Positions 1-34,828 are shown, counted from the stretch's first letter. The stretch is 64,000 nt of DNA from Castor canadensis (GCF_047511655.1 NC_133390.1:166196583-166260582); one strand, 5' to 3'. Program-made: numbers and translations. Notes: generated by a model from the sequence alone, not told the origin.

Positions 1-770
1 TCTTTGGTCAGTTTTCTGACGCTCCTAGACCTCCTTTCCTCCAGGTTGGGCGGGGGCGGGAGAGGCAGAAGGTGAGAAGTCACTCCACCCAACTGGGGAG
101 CGTGCAGAATGCAGCCTTATCACCCACCACCCAGATCGAGGCCAACGGGGCTCACTCTCTCTTCGGGCTAGGTGGCCATCGTGTCCCCCCTCCGTTGGCT
201 ATATGCAGGGGGTGTGAGGCCAGAAGACTCTACCCGCCTCGCCTGCGCCGCAAAGCGGCTCTAGGGAGGAGGCGCAGTTAGGCCTGCCCCGCTAGAGCCG
301 CGAGGGCAGGCGAGAGGGCGCGGGCGCGGTGGGTCTGGGGGTCCCCGGCCGCAGACCTGACAGCGCGCGAGCTCCGCGTTGCGTCCTGCAGGGAGCCGGC
401 CCGCCCCCCCCCCCCCCCCGTGCGCGCAGGCGCGCGCCCCGCCCGGCTCCGACCGCAGCTCTGCGCGGGGCGGCCACGGGCTGGCCTTGCAGGTAAGCGT
501 CACGCCAGCTAGTGGGCTCGGGCCCCGGCAGTCCCGGGACGCCGCGCCCGCGAGCCCGGCCGGCACGCCGAGTCTGGGCTCTGCCGCCCTGAGCCTCGCT
601 CCTTCCGAGCGCCCGGGCTGGGGCGCGGGCCGGGGAGGTGGCTCCGCAGGTCTGGACGGGTGCGGAGCGGGCGGGGCGGCTGCGGGGCTCCAGGGAGAGC
701 CGTTCCCGCGGCGCTGCCGCTGCCAGGATCAGGAGGGGCGGGGCGGGCGGAGGCTTCGTTTTTAGAGAAG
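1..770 (+). promoter_or_regulatory. L3MBTL1: CpG island, probable L3MBTL1 promoter
   Basis: The stretch is very GC-rich and dense in CpG, unlike the AT-richer sequence that follows. GC boxes (GGGCGGG type) occur near 48-60 and 732-750, and there is a run of 16 C at 404-419. A consensus 5' splice donor (CAG|GTAAGC) sits at 492/493, as expected for a non-coding first exon. In human, L3MBTL1 starts in such an island and is imprinted, with paternal expression in blood cells; whether that holds here cannot be read from the sequence. The exact start site is not determined. Confidence 0.7.
300..492 (+). other. L3MBTL1: Candidate non-coding exon 1 of L3MBTL1
   Basis: The 3' edge is supported by the donor CAG|GTAAGC at 493. 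The 5' edge is a guess inside the CpG island. No ATG here opens a frame that joins in phase to the coding exons, so it would be 5'UTR. The next exon, starting at about 6374, carries the initiation codon. Confidence 0.35.
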
Positions 771-931
771 TGCAAGCAATTAAGAGTTTTTATTAATGGA
801 AAATAGGGTGGAAAGGACCAGATTCTGGTTTTCTTAGGAAATGAGCCATTTGGCAAACTTTCTCCTTCCGACCATTGATTTTCGATATTTTTAACGAAAG
901 GTGGCTTTTATTATTATTATTATTTTGGGGT

Positions 932-967
932 TATAAAAGGGAAAAAAAAATTTAAATCCGCCATTTT
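932..967 (+). promoter_or_regulatory. TATA box plus YY1-like initiator (candidate alternative core promoter)
   Basis: TATAAAAG lies at 932-939. A YY1-type CCGCCATTTT follows at 958-967, about 26-35 bases from the TATA start, the spacing expected between a TATA box and a start site. It lies just downstream of the CpG island. This is motif evidence only; no transcript supports it. Confidence 0.35.
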
Positions 968-1867
968 GGCATTTAAAAAGTAACCGTTCCACGGAACCGA
1001 CGGATCAGTGACCGCCCTGCCCGCCACTATCTGTATCAGTCCTGAGAGGCACGTGGTGGGTGCGGAGGCTCCAGCCAGCACGCGGGAGTGCTTCCGCCTG
1101 TCCCGCGTCCTAGCCTCAGCTGCGGCGCGGAGCAGGGCGGGGCCTCCAAGTTTGTAGGTGCGATGGTGTTGGGTGTGTGGTGTGTGGCTCTCGGACACTA
1201 ACTCCTCTCCCTCAGCACTTAGAGTCAGGACATTTATTGGGCATGAGTTGTATACAGAGCCACGAAGGGCAGGAAGGGGTGACGGGGAACCTTAGCAGAC
1301 AAGAGACAATCGACGTAGATCCTGTCATTCAGTAACTATTTATTGAACATCTACTAAGTGCTGTGCTGTGCTCTGGGCTGGGGATGTATTGGTCTTTTAA
1401 GTTAGGTTCCCTGGAAACACTGAGATTGAGATTTGAGCGTAGTAGGTTTGTGAAGACAGCAGGATTGAGCAGAAAAACTGAAAGGCTGATGGATATCAGT
1501 TCTCAAAAAAAAAGGCCTAACCTGTCTGGAGGGACATTCTTGAACTGAGATGGCCCCACAGAGATGCCCCAAGTTAAGGCAAGAGAACAGGGCATTTGTA
1601 CCTCCGTATCGGCTTATCATCCATGGTTGTGTCCAGGAGAGAGCAGTTGGGTGAGACAGCTTGCTTGGCTGAGGGCAGTTCCTTGAGAACCTGACAGCAC
1701 AGGGCTGAACACTTTCTCCAGTATCCTCAGAAGCCTGGACCCTTCTGGATCTCCCCTCACCTCATTGCAGGCCTCATTCTCTCACCAGATCCTCTTCCCA
1801 ACTTGTAGGCGTTAGGTTCCACGGGTCCCACTTTTCTCTCTATACTCCTTTCTATGTTTTATATATT

Positions 1868-2092
1868 TTTTTATCTTTTTGTCAGTAGTGGGATTTGAAT
1901 TCAGGGCCTTTAGCTTGCTAGGCAATCACTCTACCACTTGAGCCATGCCTCCAGTCCTTTTTGCTTTTTAAGTTTGTTTTCTCAAGTTGAGTCTTGTGCT
2001 TTTGCAGGGGCCAGTCTCAATCATGATCCGCTTTACCTCTGTCTTTTGAGTAGCTGGGACCATAGGTGTGCGCCACCACACGCAGCCTCCTT
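1868..2092 (-). repeat. B1-ID dimeric SINE
   Basis: Read on the minus strand it has a 7SL/B1-like half ending in an ID (tRNA-like) half. Recognisable pieces are 'gagtagctgggacca' and 'ctaccacttgagccat'. It is diverged. Confidence 0.75.
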
Positions 2093-2549
2093 TCTGTTTT
2101 AAATGCCGTCTATACACGATGACTTACAAATTTGTATCTCCAGTCCCAACCTTGTCTGTTATCTCTAGAATGTAAGCATCACCACTGCCTTTTATTCTCT
2201 TTGCAGCTGTGGTCCCCAAGCACAGAATGGTGCTGACACCTAGTTGGTCCTCCAGTGTGTGCCAAAACAAGGCAACAACTCTTAACAGAAAGGCAGTGCT
2301 CCCAGCCTCTCTTCCTTGAGAGGCCTGGAGCATATGACAGGTGTCAAAACAGAAGGGGATTCTTTAAGAAGTAACCACATTCACTTTTAATGTGTGCCAG
2401 AATTAAAAGGATTAGTTCTATTTAAAATAATTTAAAACAGTACATATACTTGAGCTGTGCAGAGCAAAATAACTGGAACTGGAATTGATGGGGTTCTGGT
2501 TTATACTTTTTAAAAAATGGGACAATTCATCTTGGTGAGGCTTTTTTGG

Positions 2550-2782
2550 TTGGGTTTTTGTTTTGTTTTTTCTGGTGGGCCTAGGGTTTAAACTTAGGGC
2601 TTCATGCTTGCAAAGCAAGCATTCTACCACTTGATCCACACCTCCAGTCCATTTTGCTCTGGTTATTTTGAAGATGGGGTCACAGGAGCTATTTGTTCAG
2701 CTGGCCTTGAACCACAATCCACCCTATCTCAGCTTCCCTTGTAGCTAGGATTACAGGCATGAGCCACCAGCACCTAGCTTCT
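2550..2782 (-). repeat. B1-ID dimeric SINE
   Basis: The antisense ID half ('taccacttgatccaca') is followed by the antisense B1 half ('taggattacaggcatgagcc'). Confidence 0.75.
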
Positions 2783-3447
2783 TGGTGGGTTTTAGTCAAG
2801 TTAGATAGATAACCTTTGCCTATCCAATTATACATATAGTGTATACCTTTGTTATTATTTACATCTATAATATAGAGAGTGAATTCTGTATTTTAGGGAG
2901 GAAGTAACAAGAGGAAGGGAGGAAGGGCAAGAGAGACAGCAACCATTGCAAGCAGCTTCCATGTTACTGGCTAAAAGCTGATACTGGATTGTTGTTCCTG
3001 AGTTCGTGTCCTGGTGAAGTTGTTGATTGAAAATGTCAGAACAGGAGTTAAGAGTTAAAGCAAGCACAAAGTTTATTGAAAGAATAGCAAAGCACCCTCA
3101 TGTTAGCTCCCCTCACATAGCCACAAAGCTCCCAGGAATTTCTGTCTACAGGGATTGGTATTTGTTGAAGGCCTGCTGATATCAACACTACACGTATTTA
3201 TTTTTCACCTCCAAGCTTCACCGAAGCCCTTTGAGGTAGGTATCTTTGCTACTTTCATTTTACACATGAGGAAACTGAAAATCAGAAGCTAAGCTGCTTA
3301 CTTTGATCACAGGTATTAACTGAGGGAGCTGAAATCCCTATTCAAGTCTGTTTTAGGCGAGGGCCCACCTTTAAGATGTGAGCCAGAAGCCAGTGCCAAA
3401 TGCTGCTAGTAACAATGTAGTGTCAATCACGACATAGCTTTTGTTTT

Positions 3448-3520
3448 GTTTTGTTTTGTTGTGGTGCTGGGGATTGAACCCAGGGCCTCCCACCATTGAG
3501 CTGTATTCCTGCTTCCATTT
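3448..3520 (-). repeat. ID SINE
   Basis: An antisense ID core ('ctggggattgaaccca') with a T-rich (GTTTT)n head. Confidence 0.7.
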
Positions 3521-3751
3521 TTTTCATGATAAAAATAATAGCAGCAAAATGTATTAAGAATAGTAAAAGTTTACATTCTTACAGAGGACAATGGGCCATT
3601 TCAGAGAGATCTATCACCAGAAAGCAGAAAATCCATCCTTGTTCCTTATGTCTGGCATGAGATGATTCAGGCAAGACATAGAGGCACACTGACAGCAAAG
3701 CAGAGTTTATTAGAAAATAATACATTTTCAATTCTGGGTTATTTTATTTCA

Positions 3752-4022
3752 TTTTTTTGGGGGTGGTGCTGGCGTTTGAACTGAGCCACTCTGCCAGCCC
3801 TAAGAATATACTTTCTTCTTATTATTTTTTGGTACTGGGGCTTGAACTCAGGGCCTACACCTTGAGCCACTTCACCAGCCCTTTTTTGTGAAGGATTTTT
3901 TCACAAAAAAAAAAAGGATTTTTTCAAATCCTTTTTCTAAGCCTGGGCTGGCTTAGAACCATGATCCTCCTGATCTCTGCCTCCTGAGTAGCTAGGATTA
4001 TAGGCATGAGCCACAGGTGCCC
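3752..4022 (-). repeat. ID fragment and B1-ID SINE
   Basis: Two antisense ID pieces (near 3765-3800 and 3825-3880) are followed by a B1 half with an internal A-rich slip near 3900-3915. Confidence 0.75.
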
Positions 4023-4049
4023 CAAGAATATAATTTCAACAGACCAAAA

Positions 4050-4322
4050 GTGGACTGACAGAGTGGCTCAAGTGGTGGAGAGCCTGCTTAGTACGCCTGA
4101 AGCCTTGAGTTCAAACCCCAGTACCACCAAGGGAAAAAAAAAATAGCCAGGCACTGGTGGCTCACATCCGTAATCCTAGCTACTTGGGATCCAGAAATCA
4201 GAAGCATCACAGTTTGAAGCCAGGCCTGGGCAAATAATTTTCATGAGACCCTATCTTGAAAAAACTCATCACTAAAAAGGGCTGGCTGAAGAAAGTGTGA
4301 GGCCCTGAGTTCAAACCAAAAT
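4050..4322 (+). repeat. ID plus B1-ID SINEs in tandem
   Basis: A sense ID ('tggctcaagtggtgga') with a poly-A tail is followed directly by a sense B1-ID dimer ('ggtggctcacatccgtaat'). Confidence 0.75.
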
Positions 4323-4361
4323 AAATAGAATGAAAGTGGTTGTATTGATTGTTAAAGTGGT

Positions 4362-4592
4362 TTGTGCTGGGGGTTGGGGGGTACTGGAGTTTTGCACTTA
4401 GGACCTCACACTTGCCAGGTAGAACAGTCTATCACTTCAGCCACACTTCCAGTCCTTCCCAGCCCCCTTCAGCTTTATTTTGAGACAGGATTTCACTAAG
4501 TCACACAAGATGGTTTCAAACTTACAACCCTCCAGCCTTAGCCTCCCAAGTAGCAGGGATTACAGGCACACGCCACTCTGCTCCCTCTACAG
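4362..4592 (-). repeat. B1-ID dimeric SINE
   Basis: Antisense ID followed by antisense B1 ('gggattacaggcacacgcc'). Confidence 0.75.
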
Positions 4593-4634
4593 TACTTTTT
4601 TTTAATTAAGAAATTACTGAAATCCAACACAAAT

Positions 4635-4755
4635 ACTTTTTGCTGTTGTTTTGAGACAGGTTCTCGTTATACAAGTCCAGACTTGTGATCCTTCTGCCTC
4701 AGCCTCCTGAGTGCTGAGATTGTAGACGTGTACTATGAAATCTAGCTTGCAAATA
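4635..4755 (-). repeat. B1-type SINE monomer
   Basis: Antisense B1-like sequence ('tgagacaggttctcgttat' ... 'cctcctgagtgctgagatt'). Confidence 0.65.
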
Positions 4756-4789
4756 CTTTATTTTGTGGTGCTAGAGGTCAACAGAAATA

Positions 4790-5290
4790 CTTACAGGCCA
4801 TCTACTGTGTGCCAGGTACTTGTCTAACTACTGGAGATACAGCAGAACGAGACAGATGGTCTTTATGTGAGGATCAAACAGAAATAAATGAAGATCATAT
4901 TGACTATAACAAAGGAAGTAAATGAAATAAAAAGTTTTAAGAGTGGCGGGATGGGATGAGAGGTGTGCTGCTTTAAAGTGTGGTCAGGAAGACTTCATCA
5001 GAGGAGGTGACTACTGAGCCAGAACCTGGAGGAAGGGAATGAGTGAGCCAAGCAGATATCCTGAGGAAGAGCATTCCAGGTGGAGGAAACAGCAATGGCA
5101 AAAGCTCTGAGGTAGGAACATTGGCCAAGCAACAGAAGTAAACCAAAATCTGTCAAGTGTAGTGAATGGAAAAACTGGTGGAGGATGAGATCAGAGGGGA
5201 GGACCGGGGTCAGATTCTGTAGGGTGAAGTACTCCGATTTTATTCTAAGAGCAATGGAGAGCCATTGAAGAATTCTAGATACGGAAATCA
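4790..5290 (+). repeat. Old interspersed repeat, family not assigned
   Basis: It contains phrases typical of a long, ancient mammalian repeat ('gtgtgccaggtact', 'agagcattccaggtgg', 'aaaagctctgaggtagga'). The same family recurs near 13330-13700, 40005-41720 and 53735-54090. I could not name the family with confidence. Confidence 0.5.
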
Positions 5291-5407
5291 TATGATTCGG
5301 GTTGTTTTTAAATTTTTTTTTTTTAATTAGCATACACTAATACAGCGGGGCTTCACTGTGATAATTCCATACATGGGTACAATATACTTTAAACAAGTTC
5401 ACAGTCA

Positions 5408-5602
5408 CAGCCAGGTATTCATGGCTCACACCTGTAAGGCTATTCAGGAAGTAGAGGATCATGGTTCAAAGCCAGCCCTGGCAAATAGTTTGTGAGACCC
5501 TATCTCAATAAAACCCATCACAAAAAAGGGCTGGTTCAGTGGCTCAAGCGGTAAGAGCACCTGCCTAGCAAACATGAAGTCCTGCTGCCAAAAAAGTTGA
5601 TC
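5408..5602 (+). repeat. B1-ID dimeric SINE
   Basis: Sense B1 half ('ggctcacacctgtaaggct') joined to an ID half ('gcacctgcctagcaaacat'). Confidence 0.75.
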
Positions 5603-5671
5603 TCTTCATTATTGGGATATGTTTTTAAAGCAGTTTCTTACTGGAAAAAATATTTTTTTAACTTTGGGCTT

Positions 5672-5752
5672 TGGGCTGGCGGAGTGGTGTAGCTCCTGCC
5701 TAACAAGCGTGAGGTCCTGAGTTCAAACCCCGGTACTGCCAAAAAAAAAAAA
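5672..5752 (+). repeat. ID SINE
   Basis: Sense ID with the core 'tgagttcaaaccccggtact' and a poly-A tail. Confidence 0.75.
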
Positions 5753-6374
5753 GACCTAAGGCTTCACACATACTAAGCATGCACTCTACCACTGAGTATA
5801 GCCCAGTGCTCTTCCTGGAGAACAGACCATAGGGAGGCAGGAGAGGAAGCAGGGAGGTGGGTTAGTAGGCAGTTTCAGAAATCCAAGGAAACCTGACAGT
5901 GGTGGGACTGACATAGTGGCAATGAAGATGGAAGGACATGGAAATGTGTTTTGGAGGTAGCACTGATAAGCCAATTACAATATGTATAAAGCAACAGTCA
6001 TGGCCACTGTTACTATTTAATGTAGCCCCTGCCTGAGTCCTCAGAGAAAGAAAGGGAGTGCTTCTACTGGGGGTGGAACTGAGGGTTAAGAATGAGGGTT
6101 AAGAACACTCGGCATTGAGTGTTCGAGACCAGTCTGGTGTGTGCAGGGCCTGGCCAGAGCCCTCAAACATGGGTGGAGCCAGAGCTGATGCGAATCTCCT
6201 AAGACACCCTGCTCCCCTCAGAGCTGAGGCCTATCTCTGCAGGTTGCTGGCTTGAGGGTGGCCAGCCGCTCCTCAAAGAAGCTTCTTCCCTTCCCATCTC
6301 CACTGCTTTTGTAGCTAAGGTCCCCTCCTGTTCTCCCTGGGGGCTGGTTGTATTTGGCTTGTCCGCCTATCAGG

Positions 6375-29610
<23,236 letters not shown>

Positions 29611-31008
29611 CTGGCCCTCATTGGGCCTTCTCCAGGCCTTGCTGGGCCTCCCTCTCCAGATGATGCCTCCCTCCCAACTTGAGTTCCTCATACCCCTTGC
29701 TGCACCCCTACCCTCCTTATCTGTCTAGGGCTGGTTCTTCCCAGAAAGTGACTAGGAGCAGAGAGGCACTGGGAAAGATGGAGTCCTGGCCCCTGACTCC
29801 TGAACCTCGTTGGCCTCCAGGTGCACGAGTCTGTGACTGGGCTGAGCGTGACTGCTGGAGTGGATTGGAGGTGCCACACATAGGGCAGCCCCACATCTCT
29901 GGCTTACTCAGTAGTCACCAAAGGGTCTTTTTCTTAGCAGTGAGGAAGAACCTGGTAGAACAGGAGTCCCCCAGTCTGAGACCCCGTTTCCTTTTTGGCA
30001 TCTCTACATAGCTTTCTCTCCCTGACTTCTTTCCTCCTTCCAAGAAGTGACCCTGCCACACACATTTACATGTAGAGGCACCTCCTCTTTTTCTTCCTCC
30101 TGGTTTTGCACTCTTTCTCTGCTGCCTAGTTCATGGGTACTGCCCCAAGGCATGGTCCAGCCAGACCTCATGGCTCTTCCCCCTTAACAGTGGGAGCCCC
30201 AGAAACACGTCATCATGGGACCCATTGGGAACATCTGGCTACCTTTCTCCCCTTCACCCAGAAGAGGAGAAGATTCAGAGCTAAGATGCCTTCTTCAACA
30301 TGCTCAGTTCTGGACCACTTAGCATTGAAGTGGTACATGTTGAGTCCTAGTTCCAGCAGAGTGAGCAGGCAGTTGGAGCCTGTTCTACAACTAGCAGACA
30401 TTGAGGACCACTGATGTGCCCCACACACCTTTTCTTTTTTGGGTCTGAGGAGGAAGAAGTCTGGTCTGGTAGGTAGTCCAGGCAGGAGACCAGCCCAGTG
30501 GGCAGCTCCAGCAGGCATGGTGACACTAAAGGCTCTCTGCAGCTGTGGATCTCAGCCAGGTGAGGGCTCCCTGCTTGCCAGGCCTCCTGCCAGGACAAGG
30601 TGGCACTCAGTCTAGCACACAGCCCCCATGACATCACGTTCCACCTGTCCCTTACTTGTTTACCACTGCTTTTGAGGAATCTTACAGAGATCACTTAAGA
30701 TGAGTTTGGAAGGTGAACTCTCCAGGTCCCTTAAGCCCTTCTTGCCACTTCCCATCTTTTTTGCACTGCCAGCTGGGTCCCTGCTGGAGCTCTGGGAATT
30801 AGATCTTTCTGTTCAAGTGGGGGCCCAGTCCCCACTGAGCCACTGCCAAACTTGCCTCCCAGCCTGCATGAGAAGGGCTAGATCACAGCAGGAGCCAGCT
30901 CCATATGGGCATAGGGGCCAATGCCAAGCTCCTATGCCCCCAGGTGCTGAGGTGGCCCTGCAGGCTGTGGAGCCAGTGGACCTTTCCCAGGCTCCTCCTC
31001 AGTCCTAT

Positions 31009-31011
<3 letters not shown>

Positions 31012-31065
<54 letters not shown>
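31012..31065 (+). repeat. (GT)n microsatellite in the L3MBTL1 3'UTR
   Basis: About 27 uninterrupted GT units. Confidence 0.95.
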
Positions 31066-31066
<1 letters not shown>

Positions 31067-31746
31067 CACTCAGAAGTGTTTGATTGGTGCAGATGTGAGG
31101 CGCAGTATTGGGAATATGTCAAGGGCTATTGTTAAAATGCAAAGCTTTATTTTTTCCTTAGAAGTGAGAAACCCACAGCTCTGTTGATTGCCTGCCACAG
31201 CCCTATAGGGACTTCTTTCTCATGGGCCAACAGCTTTTCCATTCAGCCATTCAGGCCCCAGCCAGCCTCTGCAGAGCCTCAGACATCCCTTCCCTTTCAG
31301 CCCTCAGGGGGTAGCCTTCCTGGGAGGACACCAGGCAAGGTCTGCCACAGAGAAGGGCTGGGTTTGCAGAGGTGAACTGCTGTCCCTTGGCTAAGAGCAG
31401 AGAGGAGCAAGCCCATACTCTTTTTATCTTGGCTATCTGAGTAGCAGCAGATCTCATTGGCTCCTTGGTCATAGTCTTCTCCTGAGATGCTCACTGACTG
31501 TGTGGGATGAGAAGGCAGCAAGCACTCATGACCTTTGCTGTGTGGATCTGCAAATGATGCTGGCCTATGGGAAAGGTCAGATGGACCAAAGGCCTTGGGA
31601 AAAGGCCCCAAGCCTCTGAACTTTGAGGTCTCAGCACTTTCTACATGAACGTCAGACTCTTTGGAAAGAAACCAAACCATAAAAAAATGAAAAGAAATCT
31701 GCCTTCTGTCCATCCTGCTGCCCCTTCACCCACATTGTGTCCCAGA

Positions 31747-31754
31747 TGACGTCA
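31747..31754. promoter_or_regulatory. Perfect CRE palindrome TGACGTCA
   Basis: TGACGTCA inside the longer palindrome ATGACGTCAT, a full CREB/ATF site, within the probable L3MBTL1 3'UTR. No occupancy data. Confidence 0.4.
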
Positions 31755-32153
31755 TTGCACCTTGACCTGGGACCGCAGGAGGGGAGGGAGTGGGTGGCAG
31801 TTCCTGGTGCCCTGTGCCCTGCTTTCTAGCAGCAGACACCACTTATACTTTGGCCCCGGCAGGCTTGCCCAGCCCGTGCCCATCCCTGGCCTAGGAAAGA
31901 GACGGCCTTTCTGTTTAATTTCTAAGGCAGAGAGAATGGTCCCAGAGTTTGAAAATGAAGCCCATTTGCACTTTCATTCCCATGCACTTTGGTGGGATTG
32001 CATTTTTGTACTTGCCTTGTGGTGTGTATGTGTGTGCCCTGCACACACCTGTGCTCTTTAAGAGAATCTCTGGTTTAAACTAAAGTAGCTCTTGAGTGAG
32101 AAAAAGCTAAAAACAAAATTCGGTGTGATTTGTCAGTGTATTGTAACAACATA

Positions 32154-32159
32154 AATAAA
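32154..32159 (+). terminator. L3MBTL1: Polyadenylation signal AATAAA, probable L3MBTL1 3' end
   Basis: AATAAA in the context ACATAAATAAATTC. I noticed no other canonical hexamer between the stop at 29610 and this point, though I did not search exhaustively. Cleavage would fall near 32175. Confidence 0.55.
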
Positions 32160-32954
32160 TTCAAACAACTAGATGATACACAGCCAGCGTCTGTTTCTCT
32201 TTTCCTGGTAGAATACTCAGAAACTAAGTGGACACCAGTGCTCCCATTACTGAGAGACCAAAGCATCTTCCTGTGATTGGGCAGAAGCCCTAGAGGATCT
32301 GTTTGTATACTATTTTAAAGATAAGAAACAGACTGAGAGTAGGTGGGTACACCAGCCTATGCTGAAGCTAATAATGGGAATCCCCAAGGAGCAGTGTAGG
32401 AAAGGATCTGACCCGTGCTGTTTTATGAATGGCCAAGGGCAGAAAATTCAGCGATGCCTCCAGTTTTTAACATATTATCAAGCTTTCATGTGGGGAAATG
32501 TCAACTGAATGGTTGGGATTTAAGGCTTCTAGAGTTTGTAAGCAGGTACGAACATGGAAGAAATGTCATGTTCAACCACTGAAGCCCTTTTTTGTCAATG
32601 TCCTTAATTTCTTTGCCCTGCAGCTCTTCCAGACCACTTGGCTAGGAGAATACCAACCACTAAGCTGTCCAAGAGCCCGTCTCCTCCCCCTTCACCAGGA
32701 CCTTACGTGACTGGGCAGATGGTGCCACAGTAGACCAGTGGTCTCTGACTTTACCTTCTCCATCATCTCATAGGTGCCCTCACCGTCATGACAGGAGAAA
32801 AACGTCCACCTTCCTGCCATCTCTACAGCATGAGCCTCTCCACTCACATCCCTCCTTCTCTCTTGCTTTCTTGTCACAGTGAAGAGTTGATCCTTCCATT
32901 CATCAGAAGCTAATCCTCTACCAGCCATGGCTACAACAAAAAGAAAAGAATCAT

Positions 32955-33080
32955 TGAGGGCTGAAGCGTGGCTCAAGTGGTAGAGTGCCTGCCTAGCAGG
33001 CACAAAGCCCAGGGTTCAAACCCAGTACCCCCCACACACATACCAAAACCCAGTACCCCCACACACACATACCAAAAGAA
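32955..33080 (+). repeat. ID SINE with duplicated CA-rich tail
   Basis: Sense ID ('tggctcaagtggtagagtgc') and a tail in which 'cccagtaccccc...cacacataccaaa' is repeated twice. Confidence 0.75.
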
Positions 33081-33436
33081 AAATTGAAATAAAAGGGCTT
33101 TTGGGGAGAGGAGGAATGGAAATGTAATGATGGGGTGAGCTTGTTCAAGGCATACCGTACACATGTATGGAAATTGCAAAATGAAATCCCCTCATATTAT
33201 TAATGTATGATTCAAAAAATTTTAATTTTAAGAAAAGGACTTGGAAATTTAAAATGTGATTGCAGAAATAAACAGTCAACACAAAGTTCAAAAGAAAAAA
33301 TAGAATATTGCCCAGAAAGTAGAATAAAAATAAAGATGAAAAATGGAAAAGAATTTAAAAATCAGAAGACATACGTGGCTAATAGCAATTCCAGTAAGAA
33401 CAGAGAAAGGAAATTATATCAATAAAATAAAACAGG

Positions 33437-33605
33437 AGGGCTGGGGTGTGGCTCAAGGTGTATAGCACCTGCCTGGCAAGTGCAAGGCCCTGAATTCAAA
33501 CCCCAGTAACTGCTAAAAAGAAGCAGCATCTCAGTGGTAGAGGCTTACCTGGCACCTCTGAGGCCCTGGGTCCAATCTCCACCACCAGAAACAAACAAAA
33601 AAGGA
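33437..33605 (+). repeat. Two tandem ID SINEs
   Basis: Sense IDs at 33437-33515 and about 33525-33605, the second diverged ('ggcacctctgaggccctgg'). Confidence 0.7.
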
Positions 33606-34039
33606 ACTTTCATAGACTTGAGAGCTCACACTGAATGCCTAGCAAAAGATACAAAAGGAATGATATCAAGCTACACTATTGTGAAATGTCAGAATAATGA
33701 GAACAAAAAGAAGGTCCCAAAAGCTTTCAGAGAGAATAAAACAGGTCTCATCCAAAGGAACACGAATCACAATAGTATTGGGCTTCTCAATAGCAGTATC
33801 TGAAAGGAGACAGTGGAGCAGTGTCTGGAGCAGTGACTTTACCATTGCAAAGCAAAAGAAAATTATGTTCCTGGCAAGTTGTCAATCAAGTGTGAAGGCA
33901 GAACATTTTCAGATATACAGGGTTCCAAACTTTTACCTCCCATGTATCTTTCCTCAGGAAGCCACTGGAGAATGTGCTCCATCAAAAATGAGAGAGTAAA
34001 TGGAAAAAGAGGACGATTGCAGGAATGCAGGTGTTTCAA

Positions 34040-34540
34040 CATAAAATCTAGGTAACACAGCACTTAATGGAATGGGGGAAAACACTTGATATCTCAATTG
34101 ACACAGAAAAGGCATTTGACAAAGTCCAACATCCTTTCATGAAAACAGCAAAGATTCAGAAAACTAGGAATGGAGGAGAACTTGCTCAACATGACAAAAG
34201 GCATCTGCAAAAAAGCCCACAGCTAGCATCACACTCAGTGATGAAAGATAAGACACTATCCCAAATATCAGGGACAAGATAAGGACGCCTGCTTCCAGCA
34301 CCTCTATTCCTTCTTGTTCTAGCCAAAGCAATTATATTAGAAAAAGAAAAGCCACCTAAATTGGAAAGGAAAGAATAAAATTATATTCACAGATAACATG
34401 ATCTTATATCTAGAAAATCCCAGACATCTATAAGAAAGCCACCAGAACTAATTAACTTAGCAAAGTTGCATATACAAGATAAATACACACAAAAAATTGA
34501 TCATGTCTCTGTACACTTAAAAAGACCAATCCAAAAAAGA
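34040..34540 (+). mobile_element. L1 ORF2 reverse-transcriptase fragment
   Basis: The translation ISIDTEKAFDKVQHPFMK near 34090-34140 is a hallmark of the L1 RT domain. Downstream DNA ('acatgatcttatatctagaa') continues the RT region. The reading frame is broken many times, so this is a dead, 5'- and 3'-truncated copy. Confidence 0.8.
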
Positions 34541-34754
34541 AGTTGTGTCAGCTTCTCATGACTGTAGCAATTATGCCACAAAAAAGTTGGAGGAGAAATT
34601 TTTTTTTTAAAACAGCAATGATCATTGTATAGCATGAAGAATGCACAATATATAGCATCAATAATTGTACACTTAAAATGATTAAATTGCAATTTTATGT
34701 TACATTTACCACAATAAGATAATTTTTTTCAAATTTTAATTTCATTTTTTAATT

Positions 34755-34828
34755 TTTAAAAAAATTTTTGGTGGCACTGGGGTTTGAACTCAGGGCCTTG
34801 AGCTCACTAGGGAAACACTCTAAGATAA
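34755..34828 (-). repeat. ID SINE
   Basis: Antisense ID ('actggggtttgaactcaggg'). Confidence 0.7.

Larger units (their letters stand above)
493..6373 (+). other. L3MBTL1 intron 1: contents
   Basis: This is the probable first intron. It is packed with ID and B1-ID SINEs in both orientations (listed separately) and old repeat tracts at about 1335-1400 and 4790-5290. The sequence between SINEs has no coding exon that I can support. Confidence 0.6.
29611..32175 (+). other. L3MBTL1: L3MBTL1 3'UTR (probable extent)
   Basis: This runs from the stop codon to just past an AATAAA hexamer. It has few SINEs, as UTRs often do, and includes a long GT microsatellite (31012-31065) and a perfect CRE palindrome (31747-31754). 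The 3' end is inferred from the hexamer only. Confidence 0.6.

Noticed and set aside
379-765. 128-codon frame in the CpG island
   Set aside because: GC-rich islands give long chance frames. It crosses the donor at 493 and does not join in phase to any coding exon.
5672-5752. tRNA-like sequences with an internal promoter (many sites)
   Set aside because: These are ID SINEs derived from a tRNA, with poly-A tails and mutated arms, not tRNA genes.
34067-34282. 71-codon frame with similarity to reverse transcriptase
   Set aside because: Not a host gene. It is a broken L1 ORF2 fragment.
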